Source: Sva-07 sp963710625
Lineage (GTDB): Bacteria > Actinomycetota > Acidimicrobiia > Acidimicrobiales > Ilumatobacteraceae
Reading direction: 5' to 3'
NCBI GenBank assembly: GCA_963710625.1
Contig: CAVQBG010000008.1
Location: 372,001 to 436,000, forward strand
Length of the DNA: 64,000 nt
Each line of letters begins with the position of its first letter. Within the stretch, counting starts at the first letter, position 1. Both the position numbers and the translations under genes were made by a program. Shown here piece by piece: positions 50,744 to 60,411 of the stretch. The notes below the pieces were generated by a model. The model saw nothing but the letters and a program-made list of their open reading frames with translations. It had not been told where the DNA came from and ran no database searches.

Positions 50744-53701
50744 TCAGCGGGGGAGGACGACGACTTCGATGTACTGGTCGGCGGGGAGCCAGGCGCGCAG
50801 GTAGTCGCGGATCAGGTCGGCGTCGATCGCCACGATCTCTCGCGGCTGCCCGAGGAAGTCGCCGAACGAGGGGGTACCGCCGGGATCGGTGAGCAGGCCG
50901 AGCACCTCGTCGTTGATCTGCTCGTTGCTGAACAGGTCGAGCTGCTGGCGGACGGTCTCGACGGCCGCATCGAACTCGGTCTCGGTCGGACCGTTGTCGG
51001 TGAGGTCGCCCAGTTGCGCGAGCACCGCCTGCTCGACCTCGTCGACCAGCTCGACGCCGGTCGTGTTCGAGATGTAGGTCTCCGCATTCGGGCTCGCGCC
51101 GTCGCCAACGCTGACCACGGCGAACGGTGAGTACGAATCGCCGAGTTCCTCGCGGATCGTGTCGGTGAGACGGTTGGTGATGATCGTCTGCATCACCAGC
51201 GCCGCCACGTCGTCGACTCGCTCGCCGCTCGCCGGAGCAGTGAACAGCAGCGAGAGGCTCGCCTGCTCGCCCTGGCCGGCGCTGACCTGTTCCTCGACGA
51301 TGCCGGCCGGCGGCGGTGGCTCGACGTAGTCGACGGTCTCGACCCGGCCCGACGACGGCAGCGTGCCGAGGTAGCGGCGGGCGAGATCGGTCGCCTCGTC
51401 GACGTCGAAGTCGCCGCTGAAGGCGAACGAGAAGTCGGAGGCGTCACCGAAGCGGTCGCGGAACACTCGGTCGATGTCGTCGGCGGTCACCGAGTTCAAC
51501 GACTCGACGGTCGGCAGCAGGAACGCCGGATCGTCGTAGCGGGCATCGAGGAGCGCATCGAACTCGGCGTAACCGGGCTCGATCGACGGATCGGCCGCAT
51601 ACGGAAGCTCGTCGTCGAGATATTGGTCGAGCGCCACGGCATCGACACGGGGCTGCGTCATGTAGAGATGGATCAGCTGGAAGAGCACTTCGAGATCGGA
51701 CGTGGCGGCCGAACCGACCATCCCCTCGGTGAACGGGTCGATGCCGAGCTGGAGCCCGGCGTCCTTGTCGGCGAGGAAGGCGTCGAGCGCAACCGGGTCG
51801 TACGTGGCGACGCCGCTGTTGCCGACCACGGTGCCCGCAGCATCGGCAGCCGGGATGTCGGCATCGTCGAGCACGTCGAGGCCGCCCGGGCTGCGCGCCT
51901 CGAACGCGACCTGACCGTCGACGATGCTGGTGGTGTTCAGCGACACCTGCACGCCGTTGTCGAACTCGAGCAGCGTCGGCGCGACGAACGACACCGCCCC
52001 GCCGTCGGAGAGCAGGTCGCTCGACCGTTCGGCCACGGGTTCGGGCGCCGTCATCAGATCGCCGTCGACACCCGTGTCGTCGGGGCGCGGCTCGAGCGAG
52101 CGTTCGCGCATGCCGGCGGCCTGCGCCAACCACGCCTCCTCGGGCGGGAGCTGGTCGGCCTCGTTCTCGGGAACGACCACCATCACGTGGGCTCCCGTGG
52201 TGGCGAGCCGGTCGACGAAGCCGTACGCGACCGTCTCGGGGGTGGCGCGGTCGAGGATCGCGTTGAGCAGGTCGTAGTTGGCATCGGCGGTGGGGATCGG
52301 CTCGTCGGTGAGGACGTGTCGGACATACTCCTCGGCGAAGTCGGCGTCCTGACGCGAGTCGCGGCCGTCGTAGAACGTGTCGACCGACGTGCGCACTGAC
52401 GACACCGCCCGGTCGACCTCGGCCTGGCTGAAGCCGAATCGGCGCACGCGTTCGTATTCGTCGAACACTGCCTGGGTCGACGCCTCGAGCGCGTCGCCGT
52501 CGGCCGACACCACGATCTCGGGAGCGTCGAGACCGCGGACGAAGCCACTCGAGTCGACGCGGGCGTCGTCGAAGGGTGCTTCGCCGCGCAACGCGTCGTT
52601 GCCGAGCCGGGTGGCGACGATGTCGAAGGCCAGCGCATCGAGGATCGACGCCTGGAGTGCCGCCTCGGGTGACAGGTCGTCGACGGGCGTGGTCGGCAGG
52701 GTGACCTGCGCGAACCCCTCGGCCACGTCCGGATCGGACACGACCACGACCTGCGGCTCGGTCGACGGTTCGACGGTCAACTCGGGCCGTTCAGGCGACG
52801 AACCGCGCGGCACCAACGGCGCGAACCGGTCGATCAGCCCCTGCTCGATCTCGGCGGGATCGATGTCGCCGACCACGATCACCGCGGCGTTGTCGGGTCG
52901 GTACCAGTCGTCGTAGAACGCACGGAGCGGCTCGGCATCCATCGCCTGGATCGCGGTGTCGTTCCCGATCGGGTCGCGGCCCGCGTACGGCGAGCCGGTG
53001 AGGAACAGTTCCTCGAGCCCGTCGAAGATGCGGCCGTCGGAACTCGCCTCGGATCCGCGCCACTCGTCGAGCACGACCCCGCGTTCGGCCTCCACCTGGG
53101 CCTGATCGATCGTGGCAGCCGACAACCACTGCTCCAACACGTCGAGCCCGGTCTGGACCACGGCGTCGTCCTCGGTCGGCATCGTCAGCTGGTAGACGGT
53201 TTCGTCGAAGCTGGTGTAGGCGTTGATGTCGGCGCCGAACGCCGCGCCGAAGCTGCGCAGCACGGCGATCAGTTCGTTCTCGGGGAACTGCGCCGTGCCG
53301 TTGAACAGCATGTGCTCGAGGAAGTGGGCACCGCCGGTCTGCGAGTCGTCCTCGAGCGCGGAGCCGGCGTCGACGACGAGACGCATCTCGACCCGACCGC
53401 CCGGATTGTCGTTGTCACGGATCAGGTACCGCAGACCGTTGTCGAGTTCGCCGATCACGATCGCCGGGTCCGGGTCCGACACCGACGGCAGGCCGTTCGG
53501 GTCGGGCGCAGTCACCGGTGTCGAGCCGTCGATCGATGTCGGTGCGAGCGTGCTGGCGGGCGCAGCCGTGGCCACCGGCGCCGCGTTCGACTCGACCTCG
53601 GCGACGTCGGAGTCGGACGTGCACGACGCAGCGACCACACCGGCGACCAGCACGGCCGCCCCCCAACGCTGCATCTGCCGGGTCCGCCCGTGTCTGCTCA
53701 C
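50744..53701 (-). CDS. M16-family zinc metallopeptidase, lipoprotein
   Basis: 985-aa secreted peptidase. Lipobox AASC (Cys27) after a basic, hydrophobic N-terminus, then a Pro/Thr stretch. The inverted zinc motif HFLEH is at 126-130 (GGAHFLEHMLFNGT), and the downstream ligand region QVEAERGVVLDEWRG is present. Two M16 repeats plus the inactive C-terminal halves give the expected length of a processing-peptidase/pitrilysin single chain. It probably degrades peptides outside the membrane. GTG 53701. Confidence 0.93.
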   Translation of the reverse strand: MSRHGRTRQMQRWGAAVLVAGVVAASCTSDSDVAEVESNAAPVATAAPASTLAPTSIDGSTPVTAPDPNGLPSVSDPDPAIVIGELDNGLRYLIRDNDNPGGRVEMRLVVDAGSALEDDSQTGGAHFLEHMLFNGTAQFPENELIAVLRSFGAAFGADINAYTSFDETVYQLTMPTEDDAVVQTGLDVLEQWLSAATIDQAQVEAERGVVLDEWRGSEASSDGRIFDGLEELFLTGSPYAGRDPIGNDTAIQAMDAEPLRAFYDDWYRPDNAAVIVVGDIDPAEIEQGLIDRFAPLVPRGSSPERPELTVEPSTEPQVVVVSDPDVAEGFAQVTLPTTPVDDLSPEAALQASILDALAFDIVATRLGNDALRGEAPFDDARVDSSGFVRGLDAPEIVVSADGDALEASTQAVFDEYERVRRFGFSQAEVDRAVSSVRTSVDTFYDGRDSRQDADFAEEYVRHVLTDEPIPTADANYDLLNAILDRATPETVAYGFVDRLATTGAHVMVVVPENEADQLPPEEAWLAQAAGMRERSLEPRPDDTGVDGDLMTAPEPVAERSSDLLSDGGAVSFVAPTLLEFDNGVQVSLNTTSIVDGQVAFEARSPGGLDVLDDADIPAADAAGTVVGNSGVATYDPVALDAFLADKDAGLQLGIDPFTEGMVGSAATSDLEVLFQLIHLYMTQPRVDAVALDQYLDDELPYAADPSIEPGYAEFDALLDARYDDPAFLLPTVESLNSVTADDIDRVFRDRFGDASDFSFAFSGDFDVDEATDLARRYLGTLPSSGRVETVDYVEPPPPAGIVEEQVSAGQGEQASLSLLFTAPASGERVDDVAALVMQTIITNRLTDTIREELGDSYSPFAVVSVGDGASPNAETYISNTTGVELVDEVEQAVLAQLGDLTDNGPTETEFDAAVETVRQQLDLFSNEQINDEVLGLLTDPGGTPSFGDFLGQPREIVAIDADLIRDYLRAWLPADQYIEVVVLPR

Positions 53702-53887
53702 GGGGCGAGACTACGGCCCGCCAGGGCGGTGGCGATGCCGGCCTGCAGACGAGCGGTTCACTCCCGGACTCAGCGCACGCAGTCCACGCTGAGACTCATC
53801 GACACCGGTACCGACAGCACTGCGATGAGTTCGGGCGCAGACGGGGTTCGCCGAGACTCATCGTCGGGGTGACGGCAGACTGGGGAC

Positions 53888-54658
53888 GTGCAGCTTCCCC
53901 CGCCGGTTCCGTCTCCACTGCGGATCCACGGGCTCACCAAGCGCTTCGGGTCGACCACGGCGATCGACGGGTTGACCCTCGAGGTCCCACAGGGAGCCTG
54001 CTACGGCCTCGTCGGGCCGAACGGCAGCGGCAAGTCGACCACGATGCGCGCCGTCGTCGGGCTCGTCCGGCCCGACGCGGGCACGATCGAGGTGTGCGGC
54101 GTCCGCGTCGACGAGGACGTCCTCGCCACCCGCCGGGCGATGGGCGTGATGCTGGACCCCCTGCAGCTGTTCGACCGCCTCACGGCCTGGGAGTTCGTCG
54201 AGACGATCGGCGCGCTGCGTGAACTCGACGTCGACGTCGTCCGGGCGCGAGCGACCGAGCTGTTCGGCGTCCTCGATGTGCTCGACGACGCCGACCGCCC
54301 GATTGCGGGATACAGCCACGGCATGCGCAAGAAGACCGCCCTCGCCGCTGCGCTGCTCGCGCGCCCGCGTGTCGTGATGCTCGACGAGCCGTTCGAGGGC
54401 GTCGATCCGGTGTCGACCCGAGCGATGCGCCGCATGCTCGACCGGTTCCGCGCCGGTGGCGGCACCGTCGTGCTGTCGACACACGTGATGGACATCGTCG
54501 AGCGGGTCTGCGACCACGTCGGGGTGATCCACCGCGGCCGCCTCGTCGCCTCCGGCCCGATCGACCGGCTCCGTGACGGTCGCCGCCTGGAGGATGCGTT
54601 CATCGAGGTCGTCGGCGCCTCCGATGTCGACGACGACGCGCTCGGATGGTTGAGCTGA
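53888..54658 (+). CDS. ABC transporter ATPase (ABC-2 type)
   Basis: 256-aa ATPase. Walker A GPNGSGKST, an atypical signature GYSHGMRKKTALAAALL (SHGMRKK in place of LSGGQ), Walker B VVMLDEPFEGVDP and switch STHVMD. The SxGM variant is common in ATPases paired with large multi-span permeases, as here. GTG 53888. The 186-bp upstream region holds an 11-bp direct repeat (GAGACTCATCG at 53791 and 53853). The permease gene follows after 4 bp. Confidence 0.92.
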   Translation: MQLPPPVPSPLRIHGLTKRFGSTTAIDGLTLEVPQGACYGLVGPNGSGKSTTMRAVVGLVRPDAGTIEVCGVRVDEDVLATRRAMGVMLDPLQLFDRLTAWEFVETIGALRELDVDVVRARATELFGVLDVLDDADRPIAGYSHGMRKKTALAAALLARPRVVMLDEPFEGVDPVSTRAMRRMLDRFRAGGGTVVLSTHVMDIVERVCDHVGVIHRGRLVASGPIDRLRDGRRLEDAFIEVVGASDVDDDALGWLS

Positions 54659-54662
54659 CCCG

Positions 54663-56261
54663 ATGAGCGACGCCGCGGTGATCGCTCTGTTCGCCCGACT
54701 GCGCTGGAAGATGCTGCGCGGCGCGTTGGCCTCCGATGGTGCGCAGAAGTGGGCGGTGGCGATCGGGTTGGTCGCTGCGGTACTCGTCGGAGCGATCGCC
54801 GCGGCGGTGGTGTTCGTGGTCGGGCGAACCAGCGACGATCCCGACACGCTGTTCGTGTCGGTGACCACCGCCGCGGTGCTGGTCGTGATGATGATCGGCG
54901 TGATCGCCGGCGTCACCCAGCCCGTCGATCCACGCGTGCTCGCCACCGAACCGCTGGCACGACGCCAGCTCGGGATCGGGTTGCTCGCCGCATCGGCGGC
55001 CGGCCCGCCCGGTCTGTCGGCGCTGCTGTTCGGCATCGGGCTGTTCGGCGGCGCCGTCGGTGGGATCGGATCGATCATCCCGACTGCGCTCGCCGTCGCG
55101 GCGGTGCTCGCCACCCTGCTGCTGGTGTCGCGCACGACGATCAACGCGCTCGGCCTGCTGTCGACCCGTCATCCCCGCGTCGGCCAACTCGTGGTCGGGC
55201 TGTCCAGCCTCGCGTTCTACGCCGCGTTCCAGGTCGCGCCACGTGCGGTGGCCGACCTCGACGACGCCGGCCGGGATCGAGTCGCCCGGGTGCTGGGGTG
55301 GACCCCGATGGGGCAGCTCGGCCGGGCCCTGGCCGAGGTCCGCGACCGCCCGTTGGTCTCGCTGGCCCACACGACGATCGGAGCGGTGTGGCTGATCGGG
55401 CTGCTGTGGGTGTTCACCTGGAGCACGCAACGCCTGATCGTGTCGGTCAAGGGAGCCGGCCCGACCCGGGCGGTCGGCCGCGAACGTCGCCGAACGGTGC
55501 AGACGATCGCACGCCGCCTGTGTGGACCCGGAGCGATCGGTGCCGTCGCCTGGCGCGGTGTGCTCACCCGCTTTCGTGCGCCCCGCACAGCGCTGGAGAC
55601 CTTCACCGGCGGCGGCATCGGGCTCGCGATCGTGCTGGTGCCGGTGCTCACCGGGCGCCAGGCGGGTTCGGGCGCCGTGCTCGTCGGCGGTGCGGTCCAA
55701 TTGGCCGTGCTCTTCATGGCCGGGAACAGTTTCGGTTCCGACGGACCCGCGATGGCCGGCGAGTTGATGACCGGTGTCGATCCGGCGGTGCTCGTGCGCG
55801 GCAAGGCCCGCTCGGTGGTGGTGTCGGCATCGCCGATCGCGCTGGTCGGCCCGCTGATCGCCGCGGCGATCACCGGGGAGTGGAACTACCTCCCGGCTGG
55901 CGTCGCGGTGGGCGTCGGCGCACTGTTCGCGGGAGCCGGGGCAGCGATGGTCCAGTCGTCGATCGTACCGATCGCGATCCCCGAGAGCGACAACCCGCTC
56001 GCCGGCGGCGACTCGGGGAAGGGCTGGTTCGCCGCGCTGATGCTCGCCGCGGTGCTGTTCGCCCTCGCCGTGCTCACGCTGCCGGTCGCGCTCGCTCTGC
56101 TCTGGGCGATCGATCAGGGGTCGCTGCCGCTCGTCACCCTGCTCGCCCTGGCGACGCTCGGCGCCGGGCTGCTGGTCCAGCGCGGCGGCATCGCGCTCGC
56201 CGCTGGTCGGTGGCGCGATCGCGGCCCCGAGTTGTACGCCGCCATCGTCCCGGCCCGGTGA
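54663..56261 (+). CDS. Large multi-span ABC-2-type permease
   Basis: 532-aa integral membrane protein with about 12-14 hydrophobic spans and few charged loops. No family motif is recognisable by eye; the call rests on its position 4 bp after an ABC ATPase and on the span pattern. Substrate unknown. Converges with the LLM gene, only 3 bp between stops. Confidence 0.82.
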   Translation: MSDAAVIALFARLRWKMLRGALASDGAQKWAVAIGLVAAVLVGAIAAAVVFVVGRTSDDPDTLFVSVTTAAVLVVMMIGVIAGVTQPVDPRVLATEPLARRQLGIGLLAASAAGPPGLSALLFGIGLFGGAVGGIGSIIPTALAVAAVLATLLLVSRTTINALGLLSTRHPRVGQLVVGLSSLAFYAAFQVAPRAVADLDDAGRDRVARVLGWTPMGQLGRALAEVRDRPLVSLAHTTIGAVWLIGLLWVFTWSTQRLIVSVKGAGPTRAVGRERRRTVQTIARRLCGPGAIGAVAWRGVLTRFRAPRTALETFTGGGIGLAIVLVPVLTGRQAGSGAVLVGGAVQLAVLFMAGNSFGSDGPAMAGELMTGVDPAVLVRGKARSVVVSASPIALVGPLIAAAITGEWNYLPAGVAVGVGALFAGAGAAMVQSSIVPIAIPESDNPLAGGDSGKGWFAALMLAAVLFALAVLTLPVALALLWAIDQGSLPLVTLLALATLGAGLLVQRGGIALAAGRWRDRGPELYAAIVPAR

Positions 56262-56264
56262 GTG

Positions 56265-57263
56265 TCAGGCGCGGGCGAACGTGTCGATCATGAGGTGCAC
56301 GTCGTCGGCGAGGGGGTACAGGATCGGGCAGGTGCATCCGGAGGCGACGTACTCGTCGACCTTCGCCCGGACTTCGTCGGGGGTGCCCGATGCGGTGATC
56401 ATCTGCACGATCTCGTCCGGAACGAGCTTGCTCGCGGCGACGACCTCATCGTGGGTCGCGGGCCAGGTGAGCACCTTGCCGATCTCGTCGAGCAGCTCCC
56501 GGGGCACCCCCGACGCCTTCATGATGTGCGGCTGCTGGCCGAGGTACTGGGTGACCAGCAGACGGGCCCCGTCGAGCGCGGCCTGACGGTCGTCGTCCAC
56601 GGAGCACACGATCAGCTGGGGGCGATCGATGTCGTCGACCGTTCGGCCCACCTTGGCGGCGCCGCGTGCGAGCGCTTCGAGTGCGCCGACGTTGTAGCTC
56701 GGCGACACGAGGTAGTTGAGCACCGCACCGTCGGCGATCTCGCCGGTCAGCTCCATCATCTGCATGCCGGTGGCACCGATGTAGATCGGAACGTCCTTCG
56801 GTCGGCGCTCCTGATGGACGTAGTCGAGCTCCACGCCGTCGAGATGGACGTGGTAGCCGTCGATCGTGACGGTCTCGTTGTTCAGCAGACCGCGTACCGC
56901 CTCGACCACCTCACGCATCACCTTGAGCGGCCGACTGCGGTCGATCCCCACCTTGGCGGCCAGCGGGTCCCACCAGGCGCCGAGGCCGCAGATCATCCGG
57001 CCGGGAGCGAGGTCGTCGAGGGTCGAGAACGTGGATGCGAGCCGGGCCGGGTTGCGCGTCCAGCAGTCGATGACACCCGACCCGATCCTGATGCGATCGG
57101 TCGTTGCGCCGAACGCAGCCATCGGGACCACCGCATCGCGCACGAGCCGGCTGTCGGCCTGCCAGACAGCATCGAAGCCCTTTGCCTCGGCGTAGCGCAC
57201 GAGCTCGATGCCCTGGCGGATGTCGTGGGCGTCCTGCAGGTACAACGCGACCGGGTAGCTCAT
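56265..57263 (-). CDS. LLM-class F420-dependent oxidoreductase
   Basis: 332-aa TIM-barrel enzyme of the luciferase-like monooxygenase superfamily. Seen: YAEAKGFDAVWQADSRLVRDAV, TDRIRIGSGVIDCWTRNPARLASTFSTLDDLAPGRMICGLGAWW, and VPIYIGATGMQMMELTGEIADGAVLNYL, the order found in F420-dependent members such as methylenetetrahydromethanopterin-reductase-like proteins. Substrate unknown. ATG 57263. Confidence 0.92.
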   Translation of the reverse strand: MSYPVALYLQDAHDIRQGIELVRYAEAKGFDAVWQADSRLVRDAVVPMAAFGATTDRIRIGSGVIDCWTRNPARLASTFSTLDDLAPGRMICGLGAWWDPLAAKVGIDRSRPLKVMREVVEAVRGLLNNETVTIDGYHVHLDGVELDYVHQERRPKDVPIYIGATGMQMMELTGEIADGAVLNYLVSPSYNVGALEALARGAAKVGRTVDDIDRPQLIVCSVDDDRQAALDGARLLVTQYLGQQPHIMKASGVPRELLDEIGKVLTWPATHDEVVAASKLVPDEIVQMITASGTPDEVRAKVDEYVASGCTCPILYPLADDVHLMIDTFARA

Positions 57264-57394
57264 CGCCGCAGCTTCCCACGACCGTCACCTCGCCCGCCAC
57301 CGATGTGACGATTCGTGTCCGACACCAATCGTTCGTGGTCGACGGGCGGATCGGGCAACAGCTCGGTAGCGTCGTGCGGCGAGGTCCCCCCACG

Positions 57395-58540
57395 ATGTTT
57401 CTCGCGTTCAAAGAGATGGCTCGCGCCAAGGTGCGATTCGCGTTGCTGATCGCCGCGATCGCGCTGCTGGTGTTCCTGATCCTGTTCCAGCAGTCGCTGC
57501 AGAACGGGTTGATCACCGGCTTCATCGGAGCGATCCGTGAACAGAATGCACCGGTGCTCGTGTACAGCCTCGACGGGCAGCGAGTACTGCAGGGCAGTGT
57601 GATCACACCCGAGATGGAGGCCGACGTTCGCGCGGCGCCCGGCACCGGGGACGTCGGCCCGATCGCACAGGGCACGTTCACGGGCCTGCCGAGCGGCAAC
57701 GCCGACGGCGAGACGTTCGACACGACGCTCGTCGGCTACGAGCTCGGCCCCGACGGCGACGGGATCGGGGCGCCGACCACGCTGCTGGAGGGGCGTCTGC
57801 CGACCGCCGACGACGAAGCGGTGGTCAGCGATGCCGACGTGCAACTCGGGTACGACATCGGCGACACGGTGATGCTGCTGCCGGGCGGCAAGGAGATCAC
57901 GATCGTCGGCATCGCCGAGAACGCCCAGCTCAACGTGTCGCCGACCCTCTTCGTGTCGTACGCCACCTATCTCGATGCGGTGAAGAGCGTCAACCCCGAC
58001 GCCGGTACGCCCCTGCCGAACGTGCTCGGGGTGATCCCCGCCCAGGGGTACACGCCCGACGAAGCGGTGACCTCGATCAACGAACAGTCGCTCGCCCTCG
58101 ACGCGCTGACCAAGGACGACGCCGCCGCCGAGACCCCCGGGGTGGCGCAGGTCCAGCAGTCGTTCAACATCATCTTCCTGCTCTACGGGCTCGTCGTGCC
58201 CTGCGTCACCGGCCTGTTCTTCCTGATCGTCACGTTCCAGAAGGCGAACTCGCTGACGTTGTTGCGCGCGATCGGCGCGCCGGCCGGACGGCTGGTGTCA
58301 TCGCTGCTGATCCAGGTGGTCGTGATCATCGGCATCGGCCTGCTGATCGGCACGCTGCTCTACTACCCGGTGTCACAGCAGGCGCTGGGCGGGATCGCCC
58401 TCCAGTTCGAGACCGGCGCGGTGGTCTTCTGGTCGGTGCTGTTGCTGTCGCTCGGTGTGCTGAGTTCGCTCGCCGCCGCCCGCCGCGTGCTGAAGATCGA
58501 CCCGATCGAGGCCACCACCGGGCAGGGGGTGGGGTCATGA
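57395..58540 (+). CDS. FtsX-type ABC transporter permease 1
   Basis: 381-aa permease with an N-terminal span (~12-32), a large outer domain, and three C-terminal spans forming an FtsX core (NSLTLLRAIGAPAGRLVSSLL). Paired with a second, similar permease, as in DevC-like export systems, but no membrane-fusion (DevB) gene is present. ATG 57395; ATGA overlap with permease 2. Confidence 0.9.
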   Translation: MFLAFKEMARAKVRFALLIAAIALLVFLILFQQSLQNGLITGFIGAIREQNAPVLVYSLDGQRVLQGSVITPEMEADVRAAPGTGDVGPIAQGTFTGLPSGNADGETFDTTLVGYELGPDGDGIGAPTTLLEGRLPTADDEAVVSDADVQLGYDIGDTVMLLPGGKEITIVGIAENAQLNVSPTLFVSYATYLDAVKSVNPDAGTPLPNVLGVIPAQGYTPDEAVTSINEQSLALDALTKDDAAAETPGVAQVQQSFNIIFLLYGLVVPCVTGLFFLIVTFQKANSLTLLRAIGAPAGRLVSSLLIQVVVIIGIGLLIGTLLYYPVSQQALGGIALQFETGAVVFWSVLLLSLGVLSSLAAARRVLKIDPIEATTGQGVGS

Positions 58541-59640
58541 AGCTCGCCCTGAAGGAACTCCGTCGACGCCCCGGTCGCTTCGCCACCGCCACGGTGATCC
58601 TGACGTTGATCGCCATCCTGCTGATGTTCCTCGGTGGGCTGCTCGACGGGCTGATCGCCATCTCGACCGGTGCGATCCGGGCGCAGGACGCCGACGCGAT
58701 CGTCTACTCCGACACGGCGCAGGCGTCGTTCGTGCGCAGCCGGATCGAGCCCGAACTGCGCGCCCAGGTGGAGGCGGTCGACGGCGTCACCGAGGTGGGT
58801 GGCATCGGCAACGTGCAGCTCGGTGCCCGCGTGCCGGGGAACGGGCCCCGCGATCTCGCGAGCGTCGCGCTGTTCGGCTACGAGCTCGCACCGGAGGGCG
58901 TACCGGACGCACCCGCATACGGCCAGGCCTGGGCTGACGAGAGCATCAAGGCCGACGGTGTCGAGGAGGGCATGGTCATCGAGGTCGGGCCCGCCCGCAC
59001 ACCGATCGAGATCGTCGGCTTCGTGGAGGACACGAACTTCAACGGCCAGTCGAGCCTCTGGGCATCGCCTGACACGTGGCGCGACACGCTGAGCGCCAAC
59101 CGCCCGGACGCCCAGCTCGGGCCCGAGGTGTTCCAGGCGCTGATCGTGCGCGGCGACGGCGACGGCCTTCCGGACAACATCGATGCAGCGACCGGCGGCG
59201 CCACTGACTCCTACACCGTCGACGGTGCCGTCGACGCGATTCCCGGCATCACCGAGCAGCAGGCGACCTTCAACCAGATCATCGGCGTCACCGTGGCGAT
59301 CGCACTCGTCGTCATCGGCCTGTTCTTCGCGCTGCTCACCGTCGAGCGCACGAGCCTCTACGGCGTCCTGAAGGCCCTCGGTGCCAAGTCGTCGACGATC
59401 TTCGCCGGCCTGGTCGCGCAGGCCGTGGTCGTCACCACGATCGCCGCCACGATCGCCGGGGCGCTCGTCGTGCTCCTCGACGTGGTGCTCCCACCCGGAT
59501 CGATCCCCCTGCTCGTCACCCCGGTGCGCATCTTCCTCAGTTTCGGGCTCCTGCTCGTCGCCGCCGTCCTCGGCTGTTCGTTCTCCCTGCGCCGCGTGTT
59601 GCGCATCGACCCCGCCTCAGCGATCGGAACCACCTCATGA
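58537..59640 (+). CDS. FtsX-type ABC transporter permease 2
   Basis: 367-aa paralogue of permease 1 with the same layout: first span ~17-40, outer domain, three C-terminal spans with SLYGVLKALGAKSSTIFAGLV. ATGA overlaps on both sides tie it to permease 1 and to the ATPase. The two form a heterodimeric channel by inference. Confidence 0.9.
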   Translation: MKLALKELRRRPGRFATATVILTLIAILLMFLGGLLDGLIAISTGAIRAQDADAIVYSDTAQASFVRSRIEPELRAQVEAVDGVTEVGGIGNVQLGARVPGNGPRDLASVALFGYELAPEGVPDAPAYGQAWADESIKADGVEEGMVIEVGPARTPIEIVGFVEDTNFNGQSSLWASPDTWRDTLSANRPDAQLGPEVFQALIVRGDGDGLPDNIDAATGGATDSYTVDGAVDAIPGITEQQATFNQIIGVTVAIALVVIGLFFALLTVERTSLYGVLKALGAKSSTIFAGLVAQAVVVTTIAATIAGALVVLLDVVLPPGSIPLLVTPVRIFLSFGLLLVAAVLGCSFSLRRVLRIDPASAIGTTS

Positions 59641-60368
59641 ACACTGCACCGTCCAACCCGCCGGCGAACTCGCCCGCCGGCACGTCCACCCTCACCACGG
59701 CGTTGCAGATGTCCGACGTCCGCAAGGTGTACGAGATGGGCGACGGCTCCGAGGTCGTCGCGCTCGACCACGCCACCCTCACGCTCGGCAGCGACGAGGT
59801 CGTGGCGCTCGTCGGGCCGTCGGGATCGGGCAAGACCACGTTGTGCTCGATCGCCGGCGGGATCCTGTCGGCCACCGAGGGTCGCATCGTGGTCGGCGAC
59901 GAGGACATCTCGGGCCACACCGCCAAGGAGCTCACGAAGTTCCGCCAGGACAAGGTGGGCTTCGTGTTCCAGTCGGTGAACCTCGTGCCGTTCCTCAACG
60001 CCCGCGAGAACCTGCTGGTCGTCGACGAACTCGGCAAGCGCACCGGCGCACCGGCGAAGGCGCGCGCGGATCAGCTGCTGGAGGAACTCGGCCTCGCCGA
60101 TCGGGCGAAGAACCTGCCGTCGCAGCTCTCGGGCGGCCAGCGTCAGCGAGTCGCGATCGGCCGGGCGCTGATGAACGACCCGACGCTCGTACTGTTCGAC
60201 GAGCCGACCTCGGCGCTCGACACCAAGCTCGGCGAACAGGTGATGGAGCTGATCCGCAACGAGATGAAGTCACGGGGCACCGCGGCGATCGTCGTCACCC
60301 ACGACGAGCGGATCACGCACTACTGCGACCGCAGCGTCCACATCATCGACGGACGCCTCGAGGCGTGA
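59637..60368 (+). CDS. ABC transporter ATPase (MacB/DevA type)
   Basis: 243-aa ATPase for the two preceding permeases. Walker A GPSGSGKTT, signature LSGGQRQRVAIGRAL, Walker B LVLFDEPTSALDT, H-loop VTHDE. The N-terminal 22 residues are Pro/Ser-rich and unstructured. ATGA overlap with permease 2 fixes the start. Followed by a hairpin before the next operon. Confidence 0.94.
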   Translation: MNTAPSNPPANSPAGTSTLTTALQMSDVRKVYEMGDGSEVVALDHATLTLGSDEVVALVGPSGSGKTTLCSIAGGILSATEGRIVVGDEDISGHTAKELTKFRQDKVGFVFQSVNLVPFLNARENLLVVDELGKRTGAPAKARADQLLEELGLADRAKNLPSQLSGGQRQRVAIGRALMNDPTLVLFDEPTSALDTKLGEQVMELIRNEMKSRGTAAIVVTHDERITHYCDRSVHIIDGRLEA

Positions 60369-60373
60369 GTTCC

Positions 60374-60392
60374 GGGTGTGAGTGTCACACCC
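60374..60392. terminator. Hairpin between two ABC operons
   Basis: GGGTGTGA-GTG-TCACACCC, perfect 8-bp arms, 5 bp after the ATPase stop and 20 bp before the next start. Without a T-run it may be a weak terminator or an operator for the next genes. Confidence 0.5.
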
Positions 60393-60411
60393 ATCGGGCA
60401 TGCTCTCGGGC

